In this document: piece after piece, positions 17,125 to 25,627 of the stretch
Numbering within the stretch: the first letter of the stretch is position 1
How the letters are laid out: each line of letters opens with the position of its first letter
Source: Armatimonadota bacterium
Lineage (GTDB): Bacteria; Armatimonadota; Zipacnadia; UBA1398; JAKPQA01
Direction: 5' to 3'
DNA length: 39,245 nucleotides
NCBI GenBank assembly: GCA_029547025.1
Contig: JAKPQA010000190.1
Coordinates: forward strand, 1-39,245
The notes under the pieces: model-generated
Databases searched by the model: none
Told to the model about the DNA's origin: nothing
The model's input: the letters and a program-made list of their open reading frames with translations, nothing else
Program-made: the position numbers and the translations under genes

Positions 17125-18405
17125 ATGAGCGGAACGACCTTGTGGTGGCCCACATGCGCGGCGGTGGCGTGGTTGGCGGCAGGCGGGGCTGAGGGCGAGG
17201 AGCCCATCTACGACGAGGCGAGAGTGCCTCCGTACACCCTTCCGGATCCGCTCCAGCTCGCGAACGGATCGCGGGTGCGCGACGCTGAGACCTGGGACAA
17301 CGAACGGCGGCCGGAGCTGCTGAAGCTCTTCGAGACCCACGTCTATGGCCGGAGCCCTGCACCGCCCGCCTGGGTGCCGTTCGATGTGGTCGAGTCGTCG
17401 GCGGACGCACTCGGCGGTTTGGCCACACGGAAGCAGATCGTGTTCGACCCCACCGGACATCGGGGCCACCTCGAGGTCGACATGCTGCTCTACCTGCCGA
17501 ATGCGGCCCACGGCCCTGTACCCGTGTTCCTGGCACTGAACTTCGAGGGCAATGCGTGCATCTGCGATGACCCCACCATCCGCTTGCCGCGCTCGTGGAT
17601 GCGTGAAGGCAACGGCGTGGTGGACCACCGGGCGACCGAGGCGCTCCGCGGCGTCGAGACGCGGCACTGGCAGGTCGAGCAGGTGCTCTCGCGCGGTTAC
17701 GGGATCGCCACCATCTACTACGGCGATATCGACCCCGACTTCGACGACGGCTTCCAGAACGGCATTCACCCCTTCTTCTACCGAGCAGGGCAGACGGCGC
17801 CGGAGGCCGACGAGTGGGGTTCCATCGGCGCCTGGGCCTACGGGCTGTCGCGGGCGCTGGATGTGCTCGAGCACGACCCGAAGGTGGACGCGAAGCGGGT
17901 GGCAGTTCTCGGCCACAGCCGCCTGGGCAAGACGGCGCTGTGGGCGGGCGCGCAGGATGAGCGGTTCGCGCTGGTCATCAGCAACAACTCGGGCTGCGGC
18001 GGCGCAGCACTCTCGCGCCGGTGTTTTGGCGAGACCGTGGGGCGCATCAATCGGGCATTCCCGCACTGGTTCTGCGACAACTTCAGCGAGTACAACGAGA
18101 ACGAGGCGGCGCTGCCGGTGGACCAGCACGAGCTGATTGCGCTGATCGCTCCGCGCCCCGTCTATGTGGCGTCGGCCGAAGAGGACAAATGGGCCGATCC
18201 GCGCGGCGAGTTCCTGGCGGCGCTGGGGGCTGATCCGGTGTACCGGCTACTCGGCACCGACGGGCTGCCCGCGCGCGAGATGCCCGCAGTGAACGAGCCC
18301 GTACACGGCACCATCGGGTACCACATCCGCAGCGGCGGGCACGAGGTGGCTCCATACGACTGGGAGCAGTATCTCGCGTTCGCGGACAGGCACCTGCAAA
18401 GGTAG
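17125..18405 (+). CDS. Secreted CE15-like glucuronoyl esterase
   Basis: 426 residues. AGGGAGG seven bases before ATG 17125. Signal peptide about residues 1-25. The alpha/beta-hydrolase core carries [20 protein letters not shown] with nucleophile S265 in G-H-S-R-x-G-K, the signature of carbohydrate esterase family 15, followed by [15 protein letters not shown] and, near the end, [10 protein letters not shown] with H406 as likely catalytic base. CE15 enzymes cut the ester between 4-O-methyl-glucuronic acid of xylan and lignin alcohols. The N-terminal part ([21 protein letters not shown]) is also typical of bacterial CE15 members. The neighbouring clan-A glycosidase with CBM9 fits glucuronoxylan breakdown. 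The acetylxylan esterase families are the main alternative. Confidence 0.85.
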   Translation: MSGTTLWWPTCAAVAWLAAGGAEGEEPIYDEARVPPYTLPDPLQLANGSRVRDAETWDNERRPELLKLFETHVYGRSPAPPAWVPFDVVESSADALGGLATRKQIVFDPTGHRGHLEVDMLLYLPNAAHGPVPVFLALNFEGNACICDDPTIRLPRSWMREGNGVVDHRATEALRGVETRHWQVEQVLSRGYGIATIYYGDIDPDFDDGFQNGIHPFFYRAGQTAPEADEWGSIGAWAYGLSRALDVLEHDPKVDAKRVAVLGHSRLGKTALWAGAQDERFALVISNNSGCGGAALSRRCFGETVGRINRAFPHWFCDNFSEYNENEAALPVDQHELIALIAPRPVYVASAEEDKWADPRGEFLAALGADPVYRLLGTDGLPAREMPAVNEPVHGTIGYHIRSGGHEVAPYDWEQYLAFADRHLQR

Positions 18406-18434
18406 TGCGGAGAGCTGAGCGACCGGCCGCCCCG

Positions 18435-18587
18435 GGCCGAATGGGGGCTTCGGGAGCGCAGGCTTCAGCCTGCTGGGGCGCGGGGCGGCGCCCCGCGGTC
18501 TGGGCTCTTGGGCCGGACGGACGCGAGGGTGCGGCTCGATCGGTGCAAGACCGACCGGGCCGGATGGGGCCCCCGCCCCATTCGGCC
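18435..18587. repeat. Cluster of GC-rich hairpins (REP-like)
   Basis: The 203-base gap before the beta-helix gene holds several perfect or near-perfect inverted repeats: GCAGGC/GCCTGC around 18458-18473 (loop TTCA), CGCGGGGC/GCCCCGCG at 18479-18497 (loop GGC), and GGCCGGATGGGG/CCCCATTCGGCC at 18558-18587. A further GGCCGAATGGGG at 18435-18446 is the exact complement of 18576-18587. This is the pattern of interspersed extragenic palindromes, not of a protein gene. It could act as an mRNA-stabilising or attenuating element between same-strand genes. Confidence 0.5.
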
Positions 18588-18608
18588 CCTCCGAACGGCG
18601 AGGTGGGT

Positions 18609-20360
18609 ATGGGACCGACTGTCGTGGCGCTCACCCTCTGGCCCGGCTTGGCGTTGGCCGGCGTCTTAGCCGAGTACCACGTCAGTGCCCTGGCACCGAA
18701 CGCATCGGACGCGGCGGCTGGCACCGCCGAGCAGCCGTGGGCTACGATCTCGCACGCCGCCGAGGTACTCGAGGCCGGTGACCGCGTCATCGTGCACGCA
18801 GGCACCTACCGCGAGCACGTGCTGCCGAGGCACTCGGGCCGGGAGGGCGCACCCATCGTCTACGAGGCGGCCGCGGGCGAAACCGTCATCGTCACCGGCG
18901 CCGATGTGCTCACCGGATGGGCGCGCGTTGGGGGCGATGCGCCCATCTACCGCGTGCCATGGACACATGAGTTCGTCATCGACATGCGCGACGGGACGCC
19001 GGTTCGGCACCATCCGGGTGACGAGGAACACTCCCGCAGCGGCCGAGCCGAGCAGGTCATCGTCGACGGCGAGGTTTGGGACTATCCCCAGCTCGTTCTG
19101 TCCCTGGCCGAGATGACACCCGGGACCTTCTTCCCCGATCCTGACTCTGGGTTCCTCTACATCCGCATGGCCGACGACTCCGATCCGGCCGTGCACCAGA
19201 TCGAGGGAGCGACACGCGGTCTGGTGTTCGGCGCGAACCCTTGGATGCAGGGCGCGAGCTTCGACCACGTGGTGGTCCGTGGGTTCACGTTCCGCTATGG
19301 CGCCACGTTCCCGCAGCGGCCGGGGGTGTGGCTGCTCGGCGAAGCTAACGCGTTGGAGGACTGCACCATCGAATGGATGGCCGGGGGCGGCGCGGGGGTG
19401 GGGCCGAAGCGAGGTGCCATGCGGCGGTGCATCATCCGCCACTGCGGTCACACGGGCGGTTGCGCGGGCGGGGAGGACTTCGTCAACGAGGGCTGCACCT
19501 GGGAAGACAACTGCCGGAAGCCCATCTCGCGTGGGTGGGATGCGGGTGGTGTGAAGCTCGCCGTCTCGCGCCACGGCCTGTTCGATCGGTGCGTCTTCCG
19601 CGACAACGGCGGGCCGGGCTTGTGGTTCGACATCGACGTGTCGGACACGGTGGTTCGCCAGTGCCTGTTCGAGGGCAACGAGCAGCAGGGGTTGTTCATC
19701 GAGATCAGCCGCGACAGCACGGTGGAGGACTGCGCGTTCTTCGGCAACGGCCTCCGGTCGGGCGAGGGATGGAGCACGGCGGGACTGACCCTCGCCGAGA
19801 GCCAGCACTGCACCATCGTACACAACCTGTTGGTGGGCAACCTCGATGGCCTCTCGCTCCGCGAGCAGGGGCCAAGGTACCTCGACACGGCGGACCTCGG
19901 CCCACTGGCTTTCCAGAACGTGGGCCACATCGTCGCTGGCAACATCAGCGCCAACAACCAGCGGTACCAGCTCGGGCTTTGGTATGACACGGCCTTCTTC
20001 GGCATGCACCCGGGTGACAAGGGCAAGTACGCCAGCGAGGAGGAGTTCGCCGCGGTCATCCAGCGCGACCAGCCCGACCGGTGGTTCGACCCGCTACAGC
20101 AGGGGATGACCTTCGCGCACAACGCCTACTTCGCCGGCCCGGGCCAGAAGCTGTTCCTGTACGGTGTGCCATGGCGGGCACGCTTCCGGGAGTTCGACGA
20201 CGTGGCTTCACTGACGGCGGCCACTGGGTTCGAGGCAGGAAGCGTGGTAGCGGATCCGGGCCTCAGAGACCTCGGCGAGGGGCGCTTCGAGCTGCCGCGG
20301 ACGGGCGACCTGTTCGCGCAGGGGTTCGGGCCGCGCTGGAAGCCTGCGGGCATGCGCTAG
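18609..20360 (+). CDS. Secreted right-handed parallel beta-helix protein
   Basis: 583 residues from ATG 18609, with GGCGAGG about five bases upstream. A longer in-frame start at 18405 lies in hairpin-rich DNA without coding character and is rejected. Signal peptide about residues 1-19. Then comes a DUF1565-like start of a beta helix: GTAEQPWATISHAAEVLEAG, VIVHAGTYREHVLPRHSGRE, followed by IVYEAAAGETVIVTGADVL. Residues about 200-470 repeat right-handed beta-helix coils (FTFRYGATF, LEDCTIEWM, RRCIIRHCG, FDRCVFRDN, VRQCLFEGN, VEDCAFFGN, IVHNLLVGN). Such proteins are polysaccharide lyases, C5-epimerases or glycan-binding proteins. Which one cannot be decided here. It converges on the GH28/GH49-like gene. 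Confidence 0.82.
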   Translation: MGPTVVALTLWPGLALAGVLAEYHVSALAPNASDAAAGTAEQPWATISHAAEVLEAGDRVIVHAGTYREHVLPRHSGREGAPIVYEAAAGETVIVTGADVLTGWARVGGDAPIYRVPWTHEFVIDMRDGTPVRHHPGDEEHSRSGRAEQVIVDGEVWDYPQLVLSLAEMTPGTFFPDPDSGFLYIRMADDSDPAVHQIEGATRGLVFGANPWMQGASFDHVVVRGFTFRYGATFPQRPGVWLLGEANALEDCTIEWMAGGGAGVGPKRGAMRRCIIRHCGHTGGCAGGEDFVNEGCTWEDNCRKPISRGWDAGGVKLAVSRHGLFDRCVFRDNGGPGLWFDIDVSDTVVRQCLFEGNEQQGLFIEISRDSTVEDCAFFGNGLRSGEGWSTAGLTLAESQHCTIVHNLLVGNLDGLSLREQGPRYLDTADLGPLAFQNVGHIVAGNISANNQRYQLGLWYDTAFFGMHPGDKGKYASEEEFAAVIQRDQPDRWFDPLQQGMTFAHNAYFAGPGQKLFLYGVPWRARFREFDDVASLTAATGFEAGSVVADPGLRDLGEGRFELPRTGDLFAQGFGPRWKPAGMR

Positions 20361-20381
20361 GCGGGGTCTGGCCTGGACCTG

Positions 20382-20406
20382 CCGGGCCTCGCGGCGGATG
20401 GCCCGG
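20382..20406. terminator. Hairpin between convergent genes
   Basis: CCGGGCC (20382-20388), eleven-base loop, GGCCCGG (20400-20406) in the 53-base gap between the stops of two convergent beta-helix genes. It is palindromic and could serve both strands, but there is no T-run, so its role as a terminator is only suggested by position. Confidence 0.3.
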
Positions 20407-20413
20407 GGCGACG

Positions 20414-21988
20414 CTATCGGTATTCGACCGTGACCTGCCCTTGCTGGAGAAGACCATTGGGCCAGTCGGCATCGCTGCGGAGGAGCTTCCCATGGATGCG
20501 CACGTTCTCGAGAACGATGTGAATGGAGCCCTCCTTCTCTGTACGTAGACGGGAGCGCATCGGGCTGCCCACCAGGTCGGCCATGTCCGGCCCCCAGTAG
20601 TCGCCCTTCTCTGTCCCGGTGATCTCCACGTTTCGGAAGGTGAGGTCTACCGGACGGAGCCGCACCTCTCCGTCGGGCTTGGCGGCCCAGGGCGTCGGGC
20701 GATCCCAGTTGTCGATGGCAAGGAAGTTGAGGACATCGCCCCACACCTTCAGGTTCTCGATACGGCAGTCGGCGAAGGTCGTCCCGATGGACGCCGCAAG
20801 CCCGAACAGCCCGCGTGCCTGGACCTGGACGCTCGTGACGTCGCGGATCACCCAGTTGTCGGCGAACACGTGACCGTGGGTGGCGTAGGCGTAGCCGTAG
20901 CCGAGCTGAACCATGCAGGAGTTGTCCTGCTTCCAGATCACGCAGTTGCGCGTCTCTGAGACGGGCGCCATCCAGCAGAAGACGTCGTCCTCGACCTTGA
21001 AGAAGCAGTCAAGGATCTGGTGGTTTGGTCCGGCGACGATACCGTTGTTGTTGTACAGGTCCGACATGAGCTTGAGGTTGCGGAAGACCGTGCCCGCCCC
21101 GTGTGTCCGCACCATGTAGAAGGGCGACTCGATGATCGTAATGCCCTCGATCAGCGCCCCGTCGGCGTCCACATCCCCATAGATCGTCGCCCACTTGTCG
21201 CGGTACATGGCGTCGTGGTTGAGGTCCCAGGCGTTGGCTTTCCCGGCCGCCTTCTCCGCCAGTGCCGAGTTGACTCGCTCGAGCATGAGCTGCCTGTCCG
21301 TGAGGATTCCGCGGCCCAGTATCCGTACTCCGTCGCCCTCGTAGTAGAGCGACCCGCGGACCATGGCGCCGCCGGCGATGTAGACCGTCTCGCCACCAGT
21401 CACACGGTATTGGAAGCCGATGTCATGCACGCCGGGGCCGAAGTAATGGACACCGGGAGTGTCAAGCGTTGGTACGTCGGTCTCCGGCGGGTTCGCGAAC
21501 AGGAAGAGCGGGTGGTCGAAGTCATGCTGAGGGTTCTCCGCGGCCTTCACCATCACGTAGTACTGCCCGGGCCTGCTGATCTCGACGACTACTTTGCCCT
21601 CGCGGACTGATGCGGAGACGCCTGGCGGATCAGGCCGGACCTCGACTTCGATGGCCTGCACGTCGAGGGGATCGACCACCACGGTCACGGCGCCGGCAAA
21701 GGAGAAGCTCACCCAGTTGTTGTCCTTCGGGAAGAACTGCGCCGCCCAATCGCCCGCGAATTCGCGGTGCCAGATTGACCTCATACGGTAGCAGAATGCC
21801 TCCCTGGCCTCCCCGCCGAGTGACACGGTGACCCGGTAGTGCTCCGAGCGGTATTCGTCCTGCCCCGGCGCGGGGTACACCCACAGGCCAGTCTGAGGCC
21901 CCTCATCGGCGCGCGCCCCCTCTGGGGCACTCCCCAGGGCGACGGCGACTCCCAGGAGAGCGAGGGCTCCATTTCGTCTGATCCGCAT
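20414..21988 (-). CDS. Secreted GH28/GH49-like beta-helix glycosidase
   Basis: 524 residues. ATG 21988 with GGAGAGG ten bases upstream; an open frame continues upstream to 22786 but runs through the next gene and is not used. Signal peptide about residues 1-27. The N-terminal beta domain (SEHYRVTVSLGGEAREAFCY, VSASVREGKVVVEISRPGQY) and the junction VHYFGPGVHDIGFQYRVTGG / VYIAGGAMVRGSLYYEGDGV resemble dextranase-type (GH49) and GH28-like enzymes. The beta helix follows, with NNNGIVAGPNHQILDCFFKV then EDD at 333-335. D334/D335 are candidates for the paired catalytic Asp of these families. Substrate could be a pectin, dextran-like or other alpha-linked glycan. It lies 53 bases behind the GH123-like gene on the same strand, probably one transcript. 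Confidence 0.78.
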   Translation of the reverse strand: MRIRRNGALALLGVAVALGSAPEGARADEGPQTGLWVYPAPGQDEYRSEHYRVTVSLGGEAREAFCYRMRSIWHREFAGDWAAQFFPKDNNWVSFSFAGAVTVVVDPLDVQAIEVEVRPDPPGVSASVREGKVVVEISRPGQYYVMVKAAENPQHDFDHPLFLFANPPETDVPTLDTPGVHYFGPGVHDIGFQYRVTGGETVYIAGGAMVRGSLYYEGDGVRILGRGILTDRQLMLERVNSALAEKAAGKANAWDLNHDAMYRDKWATIYGDVDADGALIEGITIIESPFYMVRTHGAGTVFRNLKLMSDLYNNNGIVAGPNHQILDCFFKVEDDVFCWMAPVSETRNCVIWKQDNSCMVQLGYGYAYATHGHVFADNWVIRDVTSVQVQARGLFGLAASIGTTFADCRIENLKVWGDVLNFLAIDNWDRPTPWAAKPDGEVRLRPVDLTFRNVEITGTEKGDYWGPDMADLVGSPMRSRLRTEKEGSIHIVLENVRIHGKLLRSDADWPNGLLQQGQVTVEYR

Positions 21989-22041
21989 CGATCCGTAACC
22001 TCTCCGCCAGCCGTGGTTAGCGCACGCCCCGGTGCCGGGCG

Positions 22042-24915
22042 TCATCGGGCCAAGGGCCGCTCGTGCGCCTCCAGCCAGCCGATGAGCTCCTCGTAGGTGC
22101 CCTGGGTCACGAGGCGCTTGGTCTCCTCGTCTGTCAGGTCCTCGAAGCGCGCCACGCCGGCGCGCTCGCGAACCAGCATGGCCAAGTCGGCGGTGGCGAT
22201 GGCCTCGCGGATGGCTTCCCAGGTCCGCGTCGGCACGGGGCCGTGGCGCGACTTCACGGCGCCCATGGTCGAGGCGTCGGGGATGTGCTCGTTGGCCGTG
22301 TCCCACTGGTCGCGCCAGGGGTAGTTGAGCGCGAAGAAGGCCGTCCCTACGCACTGACCGGTCTGGCCCGGGACCTGCCTGATCTGCGCCGCGATGCCCT
22401 GGGGCAGGCCCGGCGACTTGTCCCACAGGCAGGGCGTCGTGTACCACATCCAGGGCTTGGCCTTGTAGATGGCCCACTTCTCCGGCCCGCCCCAGTTGGG
22501 CGACAGGTGCAGCGAGTAGGGCAGCCAGAAGTCGCAGTAGGGCGCCAGGAGCTGGAAAGTCGGCAGCGTCGCCGCCTCGCCGGGGTTGAACGAGATGCGG
22601 ACGTGCGGGTCGAGCTCGCGCAGCGCCTTGGCCGCATCGAGATAGGGCTTGAGCTTCTCCTCCGTGTCGCCGCTGGGCTCGTCCATGATGACGGCGAACC
22701 AGTCGTCGTAGTCCAGCCCCAGCGCTTTGATGCGCGCCAGGTCGTCGGCGCCACGGCAGTGCAGGGCCAACTGGCGAATGCCCCATCGCTGCATCTCGGT
22801 CTTGCTCATCTCGCCACGCCAGAGCTTCAGCCCGTGGTCGACATAGTCGCGCAGGTACTCCTCGCCCTCATGAGGCTGCGTGAAGCCATCCACGAGGACC
22901 GGCTGGTTCGGCGTCGCAGCCACCGGCGACACGTGCACCCTCAGCGTCAGGGTGTGGTCGGGCGCCCCCTCGCCCGTGAGCCTGACCATGCTCACGTAAT
23001 CGCCGGGCGGCACGCCGCGCCCATCGACGGTGAGCCAGAGGCCAGCGACTCCCAGAGGGGGGATGGTGATGGTGGGGCGGCGGAGCAGGAGGAAGGGCGT
23101 CCAGCTCTGTCGGTCGGCGCCGCCAGGCGCGAATGCGACGACGCGCCAGCTGACGGCGCTGGGATAGCGGCGGCCCGCGGCCTCGAGCGGCCCTGGCTCT
23201 ACGCTGAGCGTCATCGGGTCCGCCGTCAGGTTCCGCAGCCCAACCTGGACAGCACGGACGCCGTCGCGGGCTAGCACCAGGTCGCGGGAGGCGTCGGGGC
23301 CAGCCACGGGGGCATCGGGCCACGAACGGCCGGGCGTCGTTCCGTCGGCCCACACCTCCTGGGTCAGGGGCGTGTAGGCATCGTCGAGTACCCAGGACAA
23401 GTATGCGTCGCCCGGCTGAGCGCCCGCTCGGGCCGCCCGGTCACGGTACTCGGCGAGAGTCCACGGTGGGCGGATGGTGCCCTGGGGCACGAAGGCCGGA
23501 TCGTCGACCAGGAAGAGGGTGTAGATGCGCCGGTAGGTCCCGCCCGCACCGGCGCCGTCGAGCGTGAAGTCCACCCGTACCGGCCCCGGCTGATCGACGG
23601 CGACCTCGCCCATCTTCATCCACACGCTGGCGATGTTGCCCTGGTGGTGGTAGCGGAACTGCTCCTTGCCCGCGACGCTGGCCGTGCCGAACCACGGCGC
23701 CGCGTAGCTCAGGTTGGTGGCGTCCGAGAGCACCCACATGGTGTAGCGACCGGCGGCGGGGACGGGCACATCGGTACTGACCGTGCCCGTCGGCTCGCCA
23801 TAGCTGGCGAACAGGCACCCCTGGTCGAAGGTCCACGCGCCGTAAGCCTCTGGCCGGCCTTCGGCCGTCAGGCCGGGAATGTGGGTCGGCACGTCGTGCC
23901 ACACGTATCGATAGGGTAGTGGATCGCGCCGCACGTCCGCCTGCAGTGTCTCGATCTGCCGCCGCGCCTGGACGGGATTGGCGACGAGGTTCCATGTCTC
24001 GTTGAACACGATCTGCCGGTCGTCGTCACGGTAATCGGTACCGGCGTCGTTCTCGCGATCGGACCTGGCGAGGCGGTCGACAGTCTCCTGCCAGAATGCG
24101 TGACTGAGCGCGAACCGTTCAGGCTCGGCCTCGCGCTGCTCCCACGAGACCGGCCGGGTCTGCCACCGCCGCCACGCGTCGGCGTCCGGGCCCACCAGCG
24201 GCTCCTCGAAGGTCCACTGGATGCCCCGGCCCGGCTGCTGGCGCAGAGCGGCGCGCTCCTCGGCGCTGGGTGGCTGGCACCAGAGGCGCTCGGTGAGGTA
24301 GAGGCAGTCGATCCGGCGCGGCATGTAGCCCGTCGGGCCGCTTCCGGCGTGCCACCAGCGGACCACGTGCCCGAGCCGGACCACGTACTCGCCGGCCTTC
24401 AGATCGACGATGAGGTCGTGCCACTGCGGCCCCTCGACTTCGGTGGCGTAGTCGTAGACCTCATCATCAACGATCGGCGCCAGGTGCTCCTTGCCGCGCG
24501 GGTACAGTCGCAGGCGCGTCACGCCTGTTCCGGTGGGCCAGCCGTCGTACTGGACCCAGAGGCGGTAGCAGCCCTCTGCCGGCATGGTCAGCGGGAAGCT
24601 TACGGTGGGGCCGTCATCGCCGGCGCCGCTGCTGAGGTAGGCCCCCTCCGCACTCCAGCCGCCGCGCTGATCCTCAGGCAGCAGCTCGGGCTCGACCAGG
24701 ATGGCGTGGGTCGAGGCAGGCGGCTCCAGGTCAACCTCCGGCCTCATCCCGCGGCCCCCGAGCCAGGTGTGGAACGCGTCGATGTAGCGCGCACTGTGGC
24801 CCATGTGCCAGAGTGTGAGGCCCAGAGAGTAGCGAGCCCCCACGGGCTCATCGACTACGTCGGCAACGGCAAGGCCGGGGAGCATCAGCAACGTCAGAAT
24901 GCAGTACGTGCGCAT
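22042..24915 (-). CDS. Secreted GH123/DUF4091-like multi-domain glycosidase
   Basis: 957 residues. ATG 24915 with GGGAGG seven bases upstream; signal peptide about residues 1-18 (RTYCILTLLMLPGLAVA). Residues about 60-210 and 340-480 look like two galactose-binding-like beta sandwiches (AEGCYRLWVQYDGWPTG; VPAAGRYTMWVLSDATN). After a beta domain at about 560-690 (VQVGLRNLTADPMTLSVEPG) comes a TIM-barrel part from about 700, with FAVIMDEPSGD. D745-E746 correspond to the Asp-Glu pair of GH123 beta-N-acetylgalactosaminidases, which work by substrate-assisted catalysis. FNPGEAATLPTFQLLAPYCDFWLPYS and the Trp-rich PWMWYTTPCLWD also fit DUF4091/GH123. Likely removes HexNAc or a related sugar from extracellular glycans. 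First gene of a two-gene transcript. Confidence 0.75.
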   Translation of the reverse strand: MRTYCILTLLMLPGLAVADVVDEPVGARYSLGLTLWHMGHSARYIDAFHTWLGGRGMRPEVDLEPPASTHAILVEPELLPEDQRGGWSAEGAYLSSGAGDDGPTVSFPLTMPAEGCYRLWVQYDGWPTGTGVTRLRLYPRGKEHLAPIVDDEVYDYATEVEGPQWHDLIVDLKAGEYVVRLGHVVRWWHAGSGPTGYMPRRIDCLYLTERLWCQPPSAEERAALRQQPGRGIQWTFEEPLVGPDADAWRRWQTRPVSWEQREAEPERFALSHAFWQETVDRLARSDRENDAGTDYRDDDRQIVFNETWNLVANPVQARRQIETLQADVRRDPLPYRYVWHDVPTHIPGLTAEGRPEAYGAWTFDQGCLFASYGEPTGTVSTDVPVPAAGRYTMWVLSDATNLSYAAPWFGTASVAGKEQFRYHHQGNIASVWMKMGEVAVDQPGPVRVDFTLDGAGAGGTYRRIYTLFLVDDPAFVPQGTIRPPWTLAEYRDRAARAGAQPGDAYLSWVLDDAYTPLTQEVWADGTTPGRSWPDAPVAGPDASRDLVLARDGVRAVQVGLRNLTADPMTLSVEPGPLEAAGRRYPSAVSWRVVAFAPGGADRQSWTPFLLLRRPTITIPPLGVAGLWLTVDGRGVPPGDYVSMVRLTGEGAPDHTLTLRVHVSPVAATPNQPVLVDGFTQPHEGEEYLRDYVDHGLKLWRGEMSKTEMQRWGIRQLALHCRGADDLARIKALGLDYDDWFAVIMDEPSGDTEEKLKPYLDAAKALRELDPHVRISFNPGEAATLPTFQLLAPYCDFWLPYSLHLSPNWGGPEKWAIYKAKPWMWYTTPCLWDKSPGLPQGIAAQIRQVPGQTGQCVGTAFFALNYPWRDQWDTANEHIPDASTMGAVKSRHGPVPTRTWEAIREAIATADLAMLVRERAGVARFEDLTDEETKRLVTQGTYEELIGWLEAHERPLAR

Positions 24916-24990
24916 GACAGGCCTCCCGCCTCCTCTCCGGTGGCCCGTCTCAGTCGGCCGGTTCGCTGATCCCGATCCACCAGGATGACG

Positions 24991-25068
24991 TCATCGCGAT
25001 GGTCGGGCCCGGGCGATTCCGGCAGCGGCCAGAAGGACCAGCAGCACAGCGCGCCGGCGAGGAGGCAT
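24991..25068 (-). pseudogene. Orphan signal-peptide ORF, possible remnant of a secreted protein
   Basis: ATG 25068 with GGGGAGAG eight bases upstream starts a textbook signal peptide: PPRRR, then AVLLVLLAAAGIARARP, but the frame stops after 25 residues. In another frame just downstream, ending at 24950, the piece MTSSWWIGISEPAD recalls the WIGI near the end of CBM9 tails such as that of the clan-A glycosidase in this window. A simple reading is a secreted glycan-active gene collapsed by deletion and frameshift, leaving its two ends. It could also be a leader peptide for the GH123-like gene, whose start is 76 bases downstream. Confidence is low. Confidence 0.3.
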
Positions 25069-25149
25069 CTGAGCCACTCTCCCCGCCCGAGGGCTTCGGC
25101 ACGCGCGGCGAGATGGCCTCTGCGAGGGCTCCGCCCCATTGGTACTGAG

Positions 25150-25500
25150 TGAGGCCCACGATGGAGCCGCAGGAGCACCGAGACGGTACGTCCGGGTCTG
25201 GCGGATGGGCCACATGGGGAGGACCGTCCGGCGAAGCCGGATGGTGGGCCCCCAATGGCATAGGCGGTAACTGAGGGCTCGAGTGGCCCATCCGCCTGGT
25301 TACGGAGGGGCGCCATGGGGGGAACCACGCGTCTCCCAGCGTGGTGGGCCCCCAACGCGCCCGATCCGCACGCCTCAACCTCGGGCCGGTCAGGGGCCCC
25401 GCGCCCTCTTGGCGCACCCCTGTGCGGCCCCTCCGCCAGACCCGGATGTGCCGTCTCGGTGCTCCTGTGGTCTCATCTCGGGCCTGACTTGGCGCCAAGG
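25150..25500. repeat. Mosaic repeat copy A with inverted ends
   Basis: A 350-base non-coding element. Its left part (25166-25205) and the reverse complement of its right part (about 25430-25497) share the core AGGAGCACCGAGACGG...TCCGGGTCTGGCGGA, so the ends form a long imperfect inverted repeat of about 60 bases. The inside matches copy B at the window end: 25263-25366 against 38852-38955 (99 of 104 bases the same), 25385-25434 against 39019-39068 (49 of 50), 25166-25205 against 38793-38832 (37 of 40), 25221-25258 against 39157-39194. A hairpin CCACGC/GCGTGG sits at 25324-25343. No transposase is near. A MITE-like or REP-like family is likely. Confidence 0.75.
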
Positions 25501-25523
25501 GGGCCTGGCCCCTGTGCCGCCAT

Positions 25524-25552
25524 TTGCCGCTCCGATGCGCCTGGTGTACACT
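25524..25552 (+). promoter_or_regulatory. Sigma70-type promoter for the hisC operon
   Basis: TTGCCG (25524-25529), 17 bases, TACACT (25547-25552): a good housekeeping -35/-10 pair. Transcription would start near 25559, leaving about 70 bases of leader before the GTG of hisC. The promoter lies about 25 bases after the end of mosaic repeat A, so the repeat borders its upstream side. Confidence 0.55.
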
Positions 25553-25627
25553 TCGAGCCCACTGGCAGCGGCAGCCGTGGATGCCCCCGAGGGCGTTCGC
25601 GCCCTCCGCTGGAAGGGACCATCGACC

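Noticed and set aside
18405-18608. Coding extension of the beta-helix gene upstream to 18405
   Set aside because: This stretch is a cluster of hairpins, and the signal peptide starts at ATG 18609.
25150-25500. Insertion sequence or CRISPR array
   Set aside because: No transposase frame and no regular spacer-repeat pattern; it is better described as a mosaic repeat with inverted ends.
25283-25627. An earlier hisC start giving a protein of about 490 residues
   Set aside because: The extra part is repeat and promoter DNA; GTG 25628 has a good ribosome site and yields the normal family length.
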